Positions 34,649 through 42,385 of a stretch of 64,000 bases of DNA are shown here, piece after piece. The DNA comes from Rhodovastum sp963804495 (GTDB lineage Bacteria > Pseudomonadota > Alphaproteobacteria > Acetobacterales > Acetobacteraceae), in contig CAWDQN010000003.1 in NCBI GenBank assembly GCA_963804495.1, positions 434,001-498,000 of the forward strand, given 5' to 3'. Each line of letters begins with the position of its first letter. The stretch's first letter is position 1. The notes below the pieces were generated by a model. That model was given only the letters and a program-made list of their open reading frames with translations. It was not told the DNA's origin and did no database searches. The translations under genes were made by a program, and so were the position numbers.

Positions 34649-37071
34649 TGCAAGGTCTTCCGCGTCGGGGGGAATGAAATGATGGCCCCCACATACAACA
34701 CCAGGGCCAGCAACAGAACCCTGTCATAGCCGGACTTAATCGCAATCAGGTTGGCGAGTGGCGTCGCCACCACGCTGAAGGCGCCGTTCAGACCCCAGGC
34801 CCAGGGCAGGAACCCGGCATGGCCCATGCGCGACAGCCCGAGCGGAAACGGCAGGCCGAGGGCGACCGAGGCCGGCGCCAGCAGGACCAGCACGATCGCC
34901 GCCCGGGCCGCGAACGGCAGATTGAGCGTGGCAAGAAGAAATGGCTGCAGCCCCGCCAGCAACACCGCGCACCAGACAACCACCACCAGCCCCGCCAGCA
35001 CCGCGCCGCGCCGCTCGCGCCCCTCGAACCGCCCGGCCAGCATGCTGCCCAGGCCGGAAAACACCAGCATGCCGGTCAGCACCAGGGCAAATCCGGTGGT
35101 GCGGTCATTCAGGTAGAAGCTCGCCCGCTCGATCATGGCGATTTCGATGGAAAGGAAGCCGAGCCCCAGCGCGGCGAAATACGCCGCCGACCGCACCGCC
35201 CCCGGACCACCGGCGCGAAACCGCCGCCCCCCCAGCAGCGGCACCGCGAGCACCAGCGCCGCCACCACGACCGCCTGCGCCAGCACCGCCAGATTGACCA
35301 GCGGGCCGAGTTCGGCCTGCGGCAGCACCTCGATGCGTTTCAGGATAGTGCCGAGTTGGGTCAGCCGCAGCACGGCGTAAAACGACGGCCGGTCAAAGGT
35401 AATCGGCGACAGGTCGAACGCGGTGCCGGACTCGGTCCGCTGTCCCTGCAGAACCGGCAACGCTTCGTCGGCGATGGCGTCATGCGGCCCCTCGCCCGAG
35501 GTCACCTCGCCGGCCTCGAACGAAACCGACGGCAAGTCGTTGTAAATATTGGCGCGCGCGGGGGCAACGTCGATGCCGGGGAAAAAGCTGATGTCGAATG
35601 ATCGTTCATCGCAGAATTGTTTGGCCAAAGCGATGCGCGCCGCGTCGAAACGCGTGTCGGACACCAGGATCCGCACATTCCAGGCCGAGCGGATGACCAG
35701 CACATGCGCCGGCGCATCGTCGATGCCGGCGATGCGCAACCCGGCGCGCACGGTGGCCAGCATGCGCACCGCATAGGCCGGGAACTCGCGGATGGAAACC
35801 GGGATGGACACCACGCCGCCCGGCGCCAGGGCGCGCAGATAGGACGCGATCGCCTCGGCGGCGAAGGCGCTGGCATTGGCCTCGGCCGCATCGAGAAAAT
35901 CCGACGACAGGTCGATGATGTCCCAATTCCCGCCGTGCCTTGTCGCGGCGATCGGGCCGGCGCGGGAAATCCGCACCCGCTCAGCCGGCGCAGCGGGCGG
36001 CGAAGGGCCAAACCCGTCGCGCAGCGCGCCCAGCAGCACCGGCTCGGGCTCAAGAGCCAACACCTCGGCGGCGCCGAGAGCGCTCGCCTCGGCGATGCGG
36101 AACCCGCCGGAGGCGCCGACCAGCAGCACACGTCCATGCGGATGCAGCTCATAGGGCAGCGCCCCCAGGGTCGCGGCGGCATAGGCGGCCTGCGCCTGGT
36201 CTTTCGGCAGCGAGGCCACCCGGTTGCCGTCGCGATACAGGCCAAAACTCTGCGGCGGTCCTGGCAGCCCCAGCATGCCGGCATTATTGGAAAGGTCGGT
36301 GTCAACCCGCTCGGTGAAGTCATCGAGCAGCGTGTAAAGCCCGCGCGGCGAGGGAAGCTGCGCCACCGCACGGCTTTCGGGTACGTGCGACGGCGCGTAG
36401 ATCGCCTTGAAGTCGTTGATTTCCGCCCGATTGTCGAGCAGCAGCAGCGCCTCTGCGCCGGTCAGCGCCAGCAGCGCCAGCGCCAGCGCCACCCCCCGCC
36501 GGACCGGCGCGAAACCGGCGGCAATCGCAAACGGCACCAGCAGGCAGGGCACCAGGAAAAACGGATGCACCACCCACATCAATGCGAGCACGGCCAGCGC
36601 CCCTGCCCCCGCACCGGTCAGGTCAAACCCGTAGACGCGGCCGATATCCTCGTCGTTCAGCACAAAACACAGGCTGATGTACAGGCCGGAGAGGAAAAAG
36701 AACGGCAGCAGCGCCACATAATACCCGGCGATGTTCCACAACTGCACATCGAAGGTCGCCGGGTTCTGCAGTTGCAGCGGATTGAACGGGTTGACGGTGA
36801 CCAGGTGATAGCCCGCCGTGGCGGCGACAATGAGCGCCACCGGCAGCGCCGACAGCAAAGCCCGTCCCTGATGGGCAAACGCATCGCGCGCCAGCGCCAT
36901 CGCCACGCCGCTGAAGGCGAAGCCGGCGAGTACGATGGAAATCACCCAGTAGCCGTATTCCGACCATTTCGCGACGGCGAAATACCGCGTCAGCGCGATC
37001 TCAAACCCGACCGTCGCCAGCGACACCAGGAATAACGGCGCCAGCGTGGTGAGAGACGCCCGCCGCCTCAC
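34624..37071 (-). CDS. Multi-pass membrane protein with spermidine-synthase-like domain
   Basis: An 815-residue protein. An N-terminal block of membrane helices begins TLAPLFLVSLATVGFEIALT. A soluble Rossmann-type domain resembling spermidine/spermine synthases follows (GRVLLVGASGGFRIAEASAL, ALEPEPVLLGALRD), then a second helical block with LSIEIAMIERASFYLNDRTT and LVLTGMLVFSGLGSMLAGRF. This two-block layout is known for uncharacterised bacterial membrane polyamine-synthase homologues. GTG 37071 overlaps the hydrolase stop as GTGA. The polyamine-binding acidic pair is not clear, so catalysis is doubtful. It is cotranscribed with the Tat-exported methyltransferase-like gene and a secreted hydrolase. 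Confidence 0.83.
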   Translation of the reverse strand: MRRRASLTTLAPLFLVSLATVGFEIALTRYFAVAKWSEYGYWVISIVLAGFAFSGVAMALARDAFAHQGRALLSALPVALIVAATAGYHLVTVNPFNPLQLQNPATFDVQLWNIAGYYVALLPFFFLSGLYISLCFVLNDEDIGRVYGFDLTGAGAGALAVLALMWVVHPFFLVPCLLVPFAIAAGFAPVRRGVALALALLALTGAEALLLLDNRAEINDFKAIYAPSHVPESRAVAQLPSPRGLYTLLDDFTERVDTDLSNNAGMLGLPGPPQSFGLYRDGNRVASLPKDQAQAAYAAATLGALPYELHPHGRVLLVGASGGFRIAEASALGAAEVLALEPEPVLLGALRDGFGPSPPAAPAERVRISRAGPIAATRHGGNWDIIDLSSDFLDAAEANASAFAAEAIASYLRALAPGGVVSIPVSIREFPAYAVRMLATVRAGLRIAGIDDAPAHVLVIRSAWNVRILVSDTRFDAARIALAKQFCDERSFDISFFPGIDVAPARANIYNDLPSVSFEAGEVTSGEGPHDAIADEALPVLQGQRTESGTAFDLSPITFDRPSFYAVLRLTQLGTILKRIEVLPQAELGPLVNLAVLAQAVVVAALVLAVPLLGGRRFRAGGPGAVRSAAYFAALGLGFLSIEIAMIERASFYLNDRTTGFALVLTGMLVFSGLGSMLAGRFEGRERRGAVLAGLVVVVWCAVLLAGLQPFLLATLNLPFAARAAIVLVLLAPASVALGLPFPLGLSRMGHAGFLPWAWGLNGAFSVVATPLANLIAIKSGYDRVLLLALVLYVGAIISFPPTRKTLQWPDTRSA

Positions 37072-37937
37072 GGCCAGACGCGGCGATGGATGAAGGATTC
37101 CACCACCCAGTCGAAGCGGCCCGGATCGTCGACGAACAGCGCGTGCCCAACCCCGTCCATGATCACCGTCTCGGCATTCGGGTGATGGGCGGCGAGGTTG
37201 GCGGCCTGACCCGCCCATTTCGGCCGCACCACATACAGCACCGGCCGGGCGGTGGAATACACCGCCTCTTTCCAGAAGGTCCGCGGCACCGGATAGGCGC
37301 GCAGCGCCGAGGCGGCGGCGGGCGGCGTGTGCAGGCAGGCCTCGGCCAGCCGGTCGAGCCAGAACGCCGGCTGCGGACGCAGGAACAGGCCGGCGACGAA
37401 ACGGCGCATCTCCTCCGCGCGCGATAGTCTCGGTCCGGGACGAAGCGGGCGGGCGGCATGGCTGGGCTCGCCCGAAGCGGAGGGCGGCGGGTCCTCGCCC
37501 ACCGAATTGTCGATCAGCACCAGCCCGGCGAGGCGATGGTCGCCGTAGCTATGCACATAGGCCAGGCTGTCCAGCACGCCGAGCGACCAGCCCATCAGCA
37601 GCACCGGGTCCGAGCCGAGCTGGTCGAGCAGTTCGCCGATGTCCTGGCCGCGCCGCCAGGGGTCGTGGCCGGTGGCGGCGACCTCGCTGTCGCCCTGCGA
37701 GCGGGGATCGAAGGCCACCACCCGGAATTGCTGCGAGAACGTGCGGATCTGCGCCTCGAAGATCCAGGCCGGCATGGTCCAGCCCGGCACCATGACGATG
37801 GTGCGGCCGTGGCCGTACTCCGCATAGTGCAGGCGGACCCCATCGCTGGTCAGGAAAAACCGGTCAGCCGCCTGCGTTGTCCCCGCCAGCAGCAGCAGGA
37901 AAAAGCCAACACTCGCGATTGCACCGGCGCGCCGCAT
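37068..37937 (-). CDS. Exported alpha/beta hydrolase
   Basis: A 289-residue hydrolase with signal peptide (AGAIASVGFFLLLLAGTTQA). The fold markers are DGVRLHYAEYGHGRTIVMVP, the oxyanion and cap region, nucleophile elbow MGWSLG, and a late His in VGHALFVDDPGRF. Substrate is unknown; family members act on esters, lactones or haloalkanes. ATG 37937 is chosen because it starts the signal peptide. It is the first gene of a three-gene unit with the membrane spermidine-synthase-like and Tat-methyltransferase genes. Confidence 0.87.
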   Translation of the reverse strand: MRRAGAIASVGFFLLLLAGTTQAADRFFLTSDGVRLHYAEYGHGRTIVMVPGWTMPAWIFEAQIRTFSQQFRVVAFDPRSQGDSEVAATGHDPWRRGQDIGELLDQLGSDPVLLMGWSLGVLDSLAYVHSYGDHRLAGLVLIDNSVGEDPPPSASGEPSHAARPLRPGPRLSRAEEMRRFVAGLFLRPQPAFWLDRLAEACLHTPPAAASALRAYPVPRTFWKEAVYSTARPVLYVVRPKWAGQAANLAAHHPNAETVIMDGVGHALFVDDPGRFDWVVESFIHRRVWP

Positions 37938-37979
37938 ACGATCAACTGCGCCGCCAGCAACACCGGTGTCAACAGAACG

Positions 37980-38144
37980 ATGGATGACGAGCCACCATCC
38001 CCGCGCAATGCCTTGATTGCCTTGCTTGTTGTCCTGGCGATCGTTGCGGGTGGGTTTTGGGTTTCCCGGGTGTTGCACAACTCGGGGCGCATCGAGGACT
38101 GCCTCATGCGGGGCGGGCGCGATTGCGGGCCGGTGCAGGGTTAG
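37980..38144 (+). CDS. Small membrane protein, 54 residues
   Basis: A 54-residue protein with one membrane helix (NALIALLVVLAIVAGGFWVS) followed by a short conserved-looking tail, IEDCLMRGGRDCGP, with two Cys residues. This layout, a single helix plus a Cys-containing ED-C-x6-C tail, is common among small uncharacterised alphaproteobacterial proteins. It is transcribed divergently from the hydrolase, 42 bp away. Function unknown. Confidence 0.7.
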   Translation: MDDEPPSPRNALIALLVVLAIVAGGFWVSRVLHNSGRIEDCLMRGGRDCGPVQG

Positions 38145-38155
38145 GAGAACGGCAC

Positions 38156-39107
38156 GTGAAGGAAGCAAGGCCAGGGCTCTGCCCTGGACCCGCCAAGGGC
38201 CGAGAGGCCCTTGGAACCCGGGAATGTTTGGATTGGCGTCCTGGGGCCTCTCGGCCCTTGGCGGGGTCCAGGGGCAGAGCCCCTGGCCTTGCTATTTTTG
38301 CCATTCCAACAGCCATCCTGCTCGCCGGCTGCACCGCCTCCCACGTCACCCCCGGCGCCCCGGCCGTCGAGCGTCAGGTCCACGTGCCGGAGTTCGCCAG
38401 CAAGCCCTATGCGCCGTTCGGCCGTGCCGACGTGGTGGCGATCGCGCTGCGCGAATGGCGCCTGTTCGGCCAGCCCATCGACGACGATCCGCCCGACACC
38501 CGTCCCCCGCCGCCGCCGGAGCTGAAACCCGAGCGTATGGCCGGACTCTGGCAGCGGGTGGGCGAGTACCTGGTGGACCGGCCAGGACCCCGACCGCCCG
38601 GAGGACAGTTGGACCGGCAAGCACGACGAGTACGGCACCGAGTTTCCGGCCAGTCAGGATGCCAACTACGCCTGGTCGGCGGCCTTCATTTCCTATGTCA
38701 TGCGCATCGCCGGCGCCGGCTCCCGGTTCCCGTATGCGGCGTCGCATTCCGTCTACATCAACATCGCCCGGCAGATGTCGCTCGGCCAGACCCGGGGGTG
38801 GGCGGTCGAGGCCGAGCGGACCGATGCCTATGCGCCGCAGCCGGGCGATTTGATCTGTGCCGGCCGCGCCGGTGCCCAGCGGCTGCGCTTCGAAGATTTG
38901 CCCACAAGGAGCGGCTTTCCCGCGCATTGCGCCATCGTGGTGGCGACCGGCCGGAACCTCAGCGTGATCGGCGGCAATGTGGATGATGCGGTGACGCTCA
39001 CCCACGTCCCCACCACGCCGGACGGGCGCCTGTCGGTGGTGGGCGGGCCGCCGGTGGATACCCGCTACCCTTGGTTCGTCGTGTTGCGGGTCGGCTACGA
39101 TTACTGA
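38156..39107 (+). pseudogene. DUF2272 lipoprotein, frameshifted and with a repeat pair near its start
   Basis: The first frame reads a lipoprotein signal end (IFAIPTAILLAGC) and continues to RVGEY. The second frame then gives DUF2272 (ANYAWSAAFISYVMRIAGAG, YAPQPGDLICAGRAG, AHCAIVVATGRNLSVIGGNV). Removing one C at 38569-38570 (TACCTGG) restores EYWWTGQDPDRPEDSWTGKH. The start is unclear: GTG 38156 has an AGGAG site, but an inverted pair of hairpin repeats (38165-38292) lies in frame between it and the signal core. That suggests the repeats inserted within the 5' coding region. DUF2272 proteins are amidase-like CHAP relatives. Confidence 0.75.
38165..38292. repeat. REP-like inverted pair within the DUF2272 5' region
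   Basis: The left arm (38165-38210) and right arm (38244-38292) are nearly perfect inverted copies of about 46 bp, each with both hairpins, separated by about 33 bp. The pair is the largest palindrome in the window. It occupies the position expected for the N-terminal codons of the following lipoprotein. Confidence 0.85.
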
Positions 39108-40258
39108 GGGCCGCCCGGCAACTGCTCATCGGTGATGATCAGCACGCGCAAATCCTGCGCCGGCACGTAGTCGCGCACGGTCGCCTCGAACCGCATCGGC
39201 GCGGTGGCGCGCAACGGCAGGTCGGTGCAAAGCGACATCAGCCGGGTGTTGCCCCGGTCCCCTTGCGCGTCGGTCGCGTGGGTCACGCGGCCCCCCTGCA
39301 GCACAAGATGGAAGCTGCCGATCGGGCCGCGCCAGTTGCGCGCGGTCTGCAGGATGTAGCCGAGAACATGCGCATTGAAAAAAGTGTCATTGTGCCTGCC
39401 GGCCGCCTCGCGCGCCTGCAGCTTCTGCTTGTACAGGGTCCGTAGTGCCCGGTCGGTCGGCGCGTCGATGCAGTATGCGCGCGTCAGGTCTTCATCCAGG
39501 CTGCCGCTCCAGCGGCCCCGTTCCGGATCGGCCACCCCATCATGACCGGGGCGCAGCGCGCCAAACAGCTGAAAACCCAGGATCGGCCGATAACTGTGCT
39601 CCACCACGGTCACGCCGGGCGGGAAGGTCTGCATCCAATGGAATGTGATCCGCGTGGTCCACAGCGTCCCGTAGCCGTTCTCGTCCTGTTCGATCAAACC
39701 CTGGTCATGCAGTTTCCGCCGCGCCGCCGCGTCCAGGTCCCAGCCACCGTTCGGCCCGGTCCGTTGGGCGGCCTCCGACGGCAACTCGAAGACACGCGGC
39801 CGCAGCAGCAGCGACAGGCCGCCGATGTCGCGCACGGCGTCGGTCACGTCCCGCCCATCCGCCAAGCTGGCGCGGATTTCCGCCTCGGGCATGCGTTGCT
39901 GGCCGTTCACCCACAGGCGGAAGCCGATGAAGTTCGCATCCGTCAACGGTTTCACATCCACCCCGTGAGCGGTGCTGGTTTCCATGCCATCAGGCGTGTC
40001 CCGCGGCACCTCGGGCATCGGAAAGGCCACCCGCAGGGTCACCGGCTCGCCGGTGTCGTTGCGCATTTCGTAGCGGACGCGCACCTCGGACGGCGACAGA
40101 GTCAGGTCTTCCCGCTGCATCGCGATGCTGTCGGTCTTGGTCAGCACCAGCCCGCCGGCGCCCAGTTCGGACGCCGAATCGTTGGCGGCGGCAGGGCCGG
40201 CCAGGGCGAGGACGGTGGCCAGCGCCGCCGCGAAACGGCGCGTCTTCGGCACAATCAT
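39101..40258 (-). CDS. DUF4424 family exported protein
   Basis: A 385-residue protein with signal peptide (RRFAAALATVLALAGPAAAN). The DUF4424 body is recognisable by its opening, ASELGAGGLVLTKTDSIAM, with QREDLTLSPSEVRVRYEM, the segment ENGYGTLWTTRITFHWMQTF, and the end FEATVRDYVPAQDLRVLIIT. The family is periplasmic and has no assigned reaction. Its start overlaps the rhodanese stop as ATGA (40255-40258). It converges on the DUF2272 gene with a 7-bp overlap at their 3' ends. Confidence 0.87.
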   Translation of the reverse strand: MIVPKTRRFAAALATVLALAGPAAANDSASELGAGGLVLTKTDSIAMQREDLTLSPSEVRVRYEMRNDTGEPVTLRVAFPMPEVPRDTPDGMETSTAHGVDVKPLTDANFIGFRLWVNGQQRMPEAEIRASLADGRDVTDAVRDIGGLSLLLRPRVFELPSEAAQRTGPNGGWDLDAAARRKLHDQGLIEQDENGYGTLWTTRITFHWMQTFPPGVTVVEHSYRPILGFQLFGALRPGHDGVADPERGRWSGSLDEDLTRAYCIDAPTDRALRTLYKQKLQAREAAGRHNDTFFNAHVLGYILQTARNWRGPIGSFHLVLQGGRVTHATDAQGDRGNTRLMSLCTDLPLRATAPMRFEATVRDYVPAQDLRVLIITDEQLPGGPQ

Positions 40259-40665
40259 TTCTGCCGCCACGGCAGACCCTCGGCCTTCCAGCCGTTTGCC
40301 GACCCACGGTGACCATCGCGGTCGATTTGACCCTCGAAACCATCCGCGACGTTGTAGACATGCGCGAACCCGGCCGCCTGCGCCGCGCGCGCGGCCGCCA
40401 GGCTGCGCGCGCCGCTGCGGCAGATGAAATAGACATGGTGCGTCGGCTCCACCCCGGCGCGGCGGAGATGCTCGGTGAAGGTGCCGTTCACCTGCATGGA
40501 CGGATAGACCTGCCAGGGGATCAGCAGCGCCTCCTGGCCAACCTGCGACAGATCGGGAACGCCGACAAAATTCCACTCGGCATCGGTGCGCACGTCAACA
40601 AGCCTGGCGTCGGGATTGCTTTGCAACGCTTCCCAGGTCTGCCGCGGGGAAATATTCTCGACCAT
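40255..40665 (-). CDS. Rhodanese-like sulfurtransferase
   Basis: A 136-residue single rhodanese domain: ENISPRQTWEALQSN, ARLVDVRTDAEW, and active-site Cys in the loop YFICRSGARS. It moves sulfane sulfur to thiophilic acceptors in the cytoplasm. ATG 40665 gives the normal domain start. It is coupled to the DUF4424 gene and divergent from the cysteine synthase gene 82 bp away, so both may respond to sulfur supply. Confidence 0.92.
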   Translation of the reverse strand: MVENISPRQTWEALQSNPDARLVDVRTDAEWNFVGVPDLSQVGQEALLIPWQVYPSMQVNGTFTEHLRRAGVEPTHHVYFICRSGARSLAAARAAQAAGFAHVYNVADGFEGQIDRDGHRGSANGWKAEGLPWRQK

Positions 40666-40747
40666 GGTGCGATCTCCGCTGATGATGGCGGGCCATCGCA
40701 TGTCACCGCCATGCGTTCAACCCCGGGGGAAGCAGACCGTAACCGCT

Positions 40748-41764
40748 ATGGGACCCAAGCCGCACGTCACCGTCGCCCCGCCAGTGGCGGACGACCTCGC
40801 CCACGCAATCGGCAACACCCCGCTGATCCGCCTGCGCCGCGCCAGCGCCGCCACCGGCTGCACCATCCTGGGCAAGGCCGAGTTCATGAACCCCGGTGGC
40901 TCGGTGAAGGACCGCGCCGCCCTGGCCATCATCGCCGACGCCGCGCAGCGCGGCGTGCTCAAGCGCGGCGGCACGCTGGTGGAAGGCACCGCGGGCAATA
41001 CCGGCATCGGTCTGACCCTGGTCGGCAACGCCTGCGGCTACCGCACCATCATCGTCATGCCCGAGACCCAGTCGCGCGAGAAAATCGACTTCCTGCGCAT
41101 GATCGGGGCGGATTTGCGGCTGGTGCCGGCCAAGCCGTACCGGGACCCGGGCAACTATGTGCATATCTCGCGCCGGCTGGCCGAGGAAACCGGAGCGGTG
41201 TGGGCCAACCAGTTCGACAACTTGGCCAATCGGGAGGGACACCGGCTGACCACCGGCCCGGAAATCTGGCACCAGACCAACGGGCGGGTCGATGCGTTCA
41301 CATGTTCGTGCGGCACCGGCGGCACGCTGGCCGGCGTGGCGCTGGCGCTGAAGCAGCGCAACCCCGCCATCCGCATCGTGCTCGCCGATCCGGAGGGCAG
41401 CGGCCTGTATGGCTGGGTCAAGGCGAACGACCTGAGCGTCGCCGGCAGCTCGATCACCGAGGGGATCGGCCAATCGCGCGTGCCGGAAAACCTCGACGGC
41501 GCGCCGATCGACGATGCCGAGCGCATCGGCGATCCGGAGGCACTGGAGCAGGTGTTTTCCCTGCTGATCGACGAGGGGCTTTCGGTCGGCGGGTCGTCGG
41601 GCATCAACGTGGCGGCAGCCATCCGGGTGGCCCGCCAGCTCGGCCCGGGACATACGGTGGTAACGGTGCTGTGCGACGGCGGCAGCCGCTACCAGAGCAA
41701 GCTGTTCAACCCCGCCTTCCTGCGCGAGAAGGGTCTGCCCGTGCCGGGCTGGCTGGACCGATGA
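40748..41764 (+). CDS. cysK: Cysteine synthase A (O-acetylserine sulfhydrylase)
   Basis: A PLP enzyme that makes cysteine from O-acetylserine and sulfide. The 338-residue product has IGNTPLIRLRRAS, the PLP Lys in GGSVKDRAAL, the substrate loop EGTAGNTGIG, phosphate loop CGTGGTLAGV, and the C-terminal SVGGSSGINVAA. It is somewhat longer than E. coli CysK, matching the alphaproteobacterial long form. Its stop overlaps the next membrane-protein start as ATGA. Confidence 0.94.
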   Translation: MGPKPHVTVAPPVADDLAHAIGNTPLIRLRRASAATGCTILGKAEFMNPGGSVKDRAALAIIADAAQRGVLKRGGTLVEGTAGNTGIGLTLVGNACGYRTIIVMPETQSREKIDFLRMIGADLRLVPAKPYRDPGNYVHISRRLAEETGAVWANQFDNLANREGHRLTTGPEIWHQTNGRVDAFTCSCGTGGTLAGVALALKQRNPAIRIVLADPEGSGLYGWVKANDLSVAGSSITEGIGQSRVPENLDGAPIDDAERIGDPEALEQVFSLLIDEGLSVGGSSGINVAAAIRVARQLGPGHTVVTVLCDGGSRYQSKLFNPAFLREKGLPVPGWLDR

Positions 41765-42300
41765 GCGGCGCTTTCATCCGGCCCTCCCCCGCCCTGCTGC
41801 ACCGGGCCGGGCACACATTGAAGCAATACGCCATCATCTTCGCCTATCTGTATGTGTGCTTCGGCGCGATCGTGCTGCTCAAGTCCGCGGTGCTGCGCGA
41901 CGTGGGGATCACCTTCACCCCCTGGGGATTTGCCGCCGTCAAGGCATTCATCCTGGGCAAGTTCATGCTGATCGGTCACGACATCCGCCTGGGACAGCGC
42001 TTCACCGGCAGGCCACTCATCTACCCGACCCTCTATCGATCGTTCGTGTTCCTGGTGTTCCTGTTTGTGTTGCTGACCATCGAGGAAGCGGTTGCCGGCG
42101 CGCTGCGCGGACACAGCATTGCCCAGTCGCTCGCCGAGGTGGCGGGCAACAAATTCTTTGAAATACTGGCTTCGACGCTGATCATGTTCCTGGCGCTGCT
42201 GCCGTATTTCGGTATCCGTCAGCTTGCCGACGCGCTTGGGCCGGGGGTTCTGGCGCGGTTGTTCTTTGTTGATGGGAAATTGGGGGACGAAAGTAAGTAA
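41761..42300 (+). CDS. Small integral membrane protein
   Basis: A 179-residue hydrophobic protein with about four membrane helices (YAIIFAYLYVCFGAIVLLKS, AAVKAFILGKFMLIG, RSFVFLVFLFVLLTIEEAVA, ILASTLIMFLALLPYFGI). I do not recognise a functional family. It is translationally coupled to cysK. A repeat unit begins directly after its stop. Confidence 0.8.
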   Translation: MSGAFIRPSPALLHRAGHTLKQYAIIFAYLYVCFGAIVLLKSAVLRDVGITFTPWGFAAVKAFILGKFMLIGHDIRLGQRFTGRPLIYPTLYRSFVFLVFLFVLLTIEEAVAGALRGHSIAQSLAEVAGNKFFEILASTLIMFLALLPYFGIRQLADALGPGVLARLFFVDGKLGDESK

Positions 42301-42380
42301 GGCCAGGGCTCTGCCCTGGACCCGCCCCGGCGCGCGGCGCGCCTTCGCGCGACGGGGCCGTGGCCCCCTTGACCCCATTC
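42301..42380. repeat. REP-like repeat between convergent genes
   Basis: GGCCAGGGCTCTGCCCTGG hairpin, then a GCGCGCGGCGCGC/GCGCGAC segment as in the copy at 11715, then GGGGCCGTGGCCCCCTTG. It separates the membrane-protein gene from the convergent CLC channel gene, and starts immediately after the stop codon. Confidence 0.8.
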
Positions 42381-42385
42381 CTTAA

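Noticed and set aside
38104..38349. Short frames through the hairpin repeats, often annotated as proteins with PGLCPGPAKGREAL-type sequence
   Set aside because: They are translations of the repeat itself and recur wherever a copy lies; no evidence of real genes.
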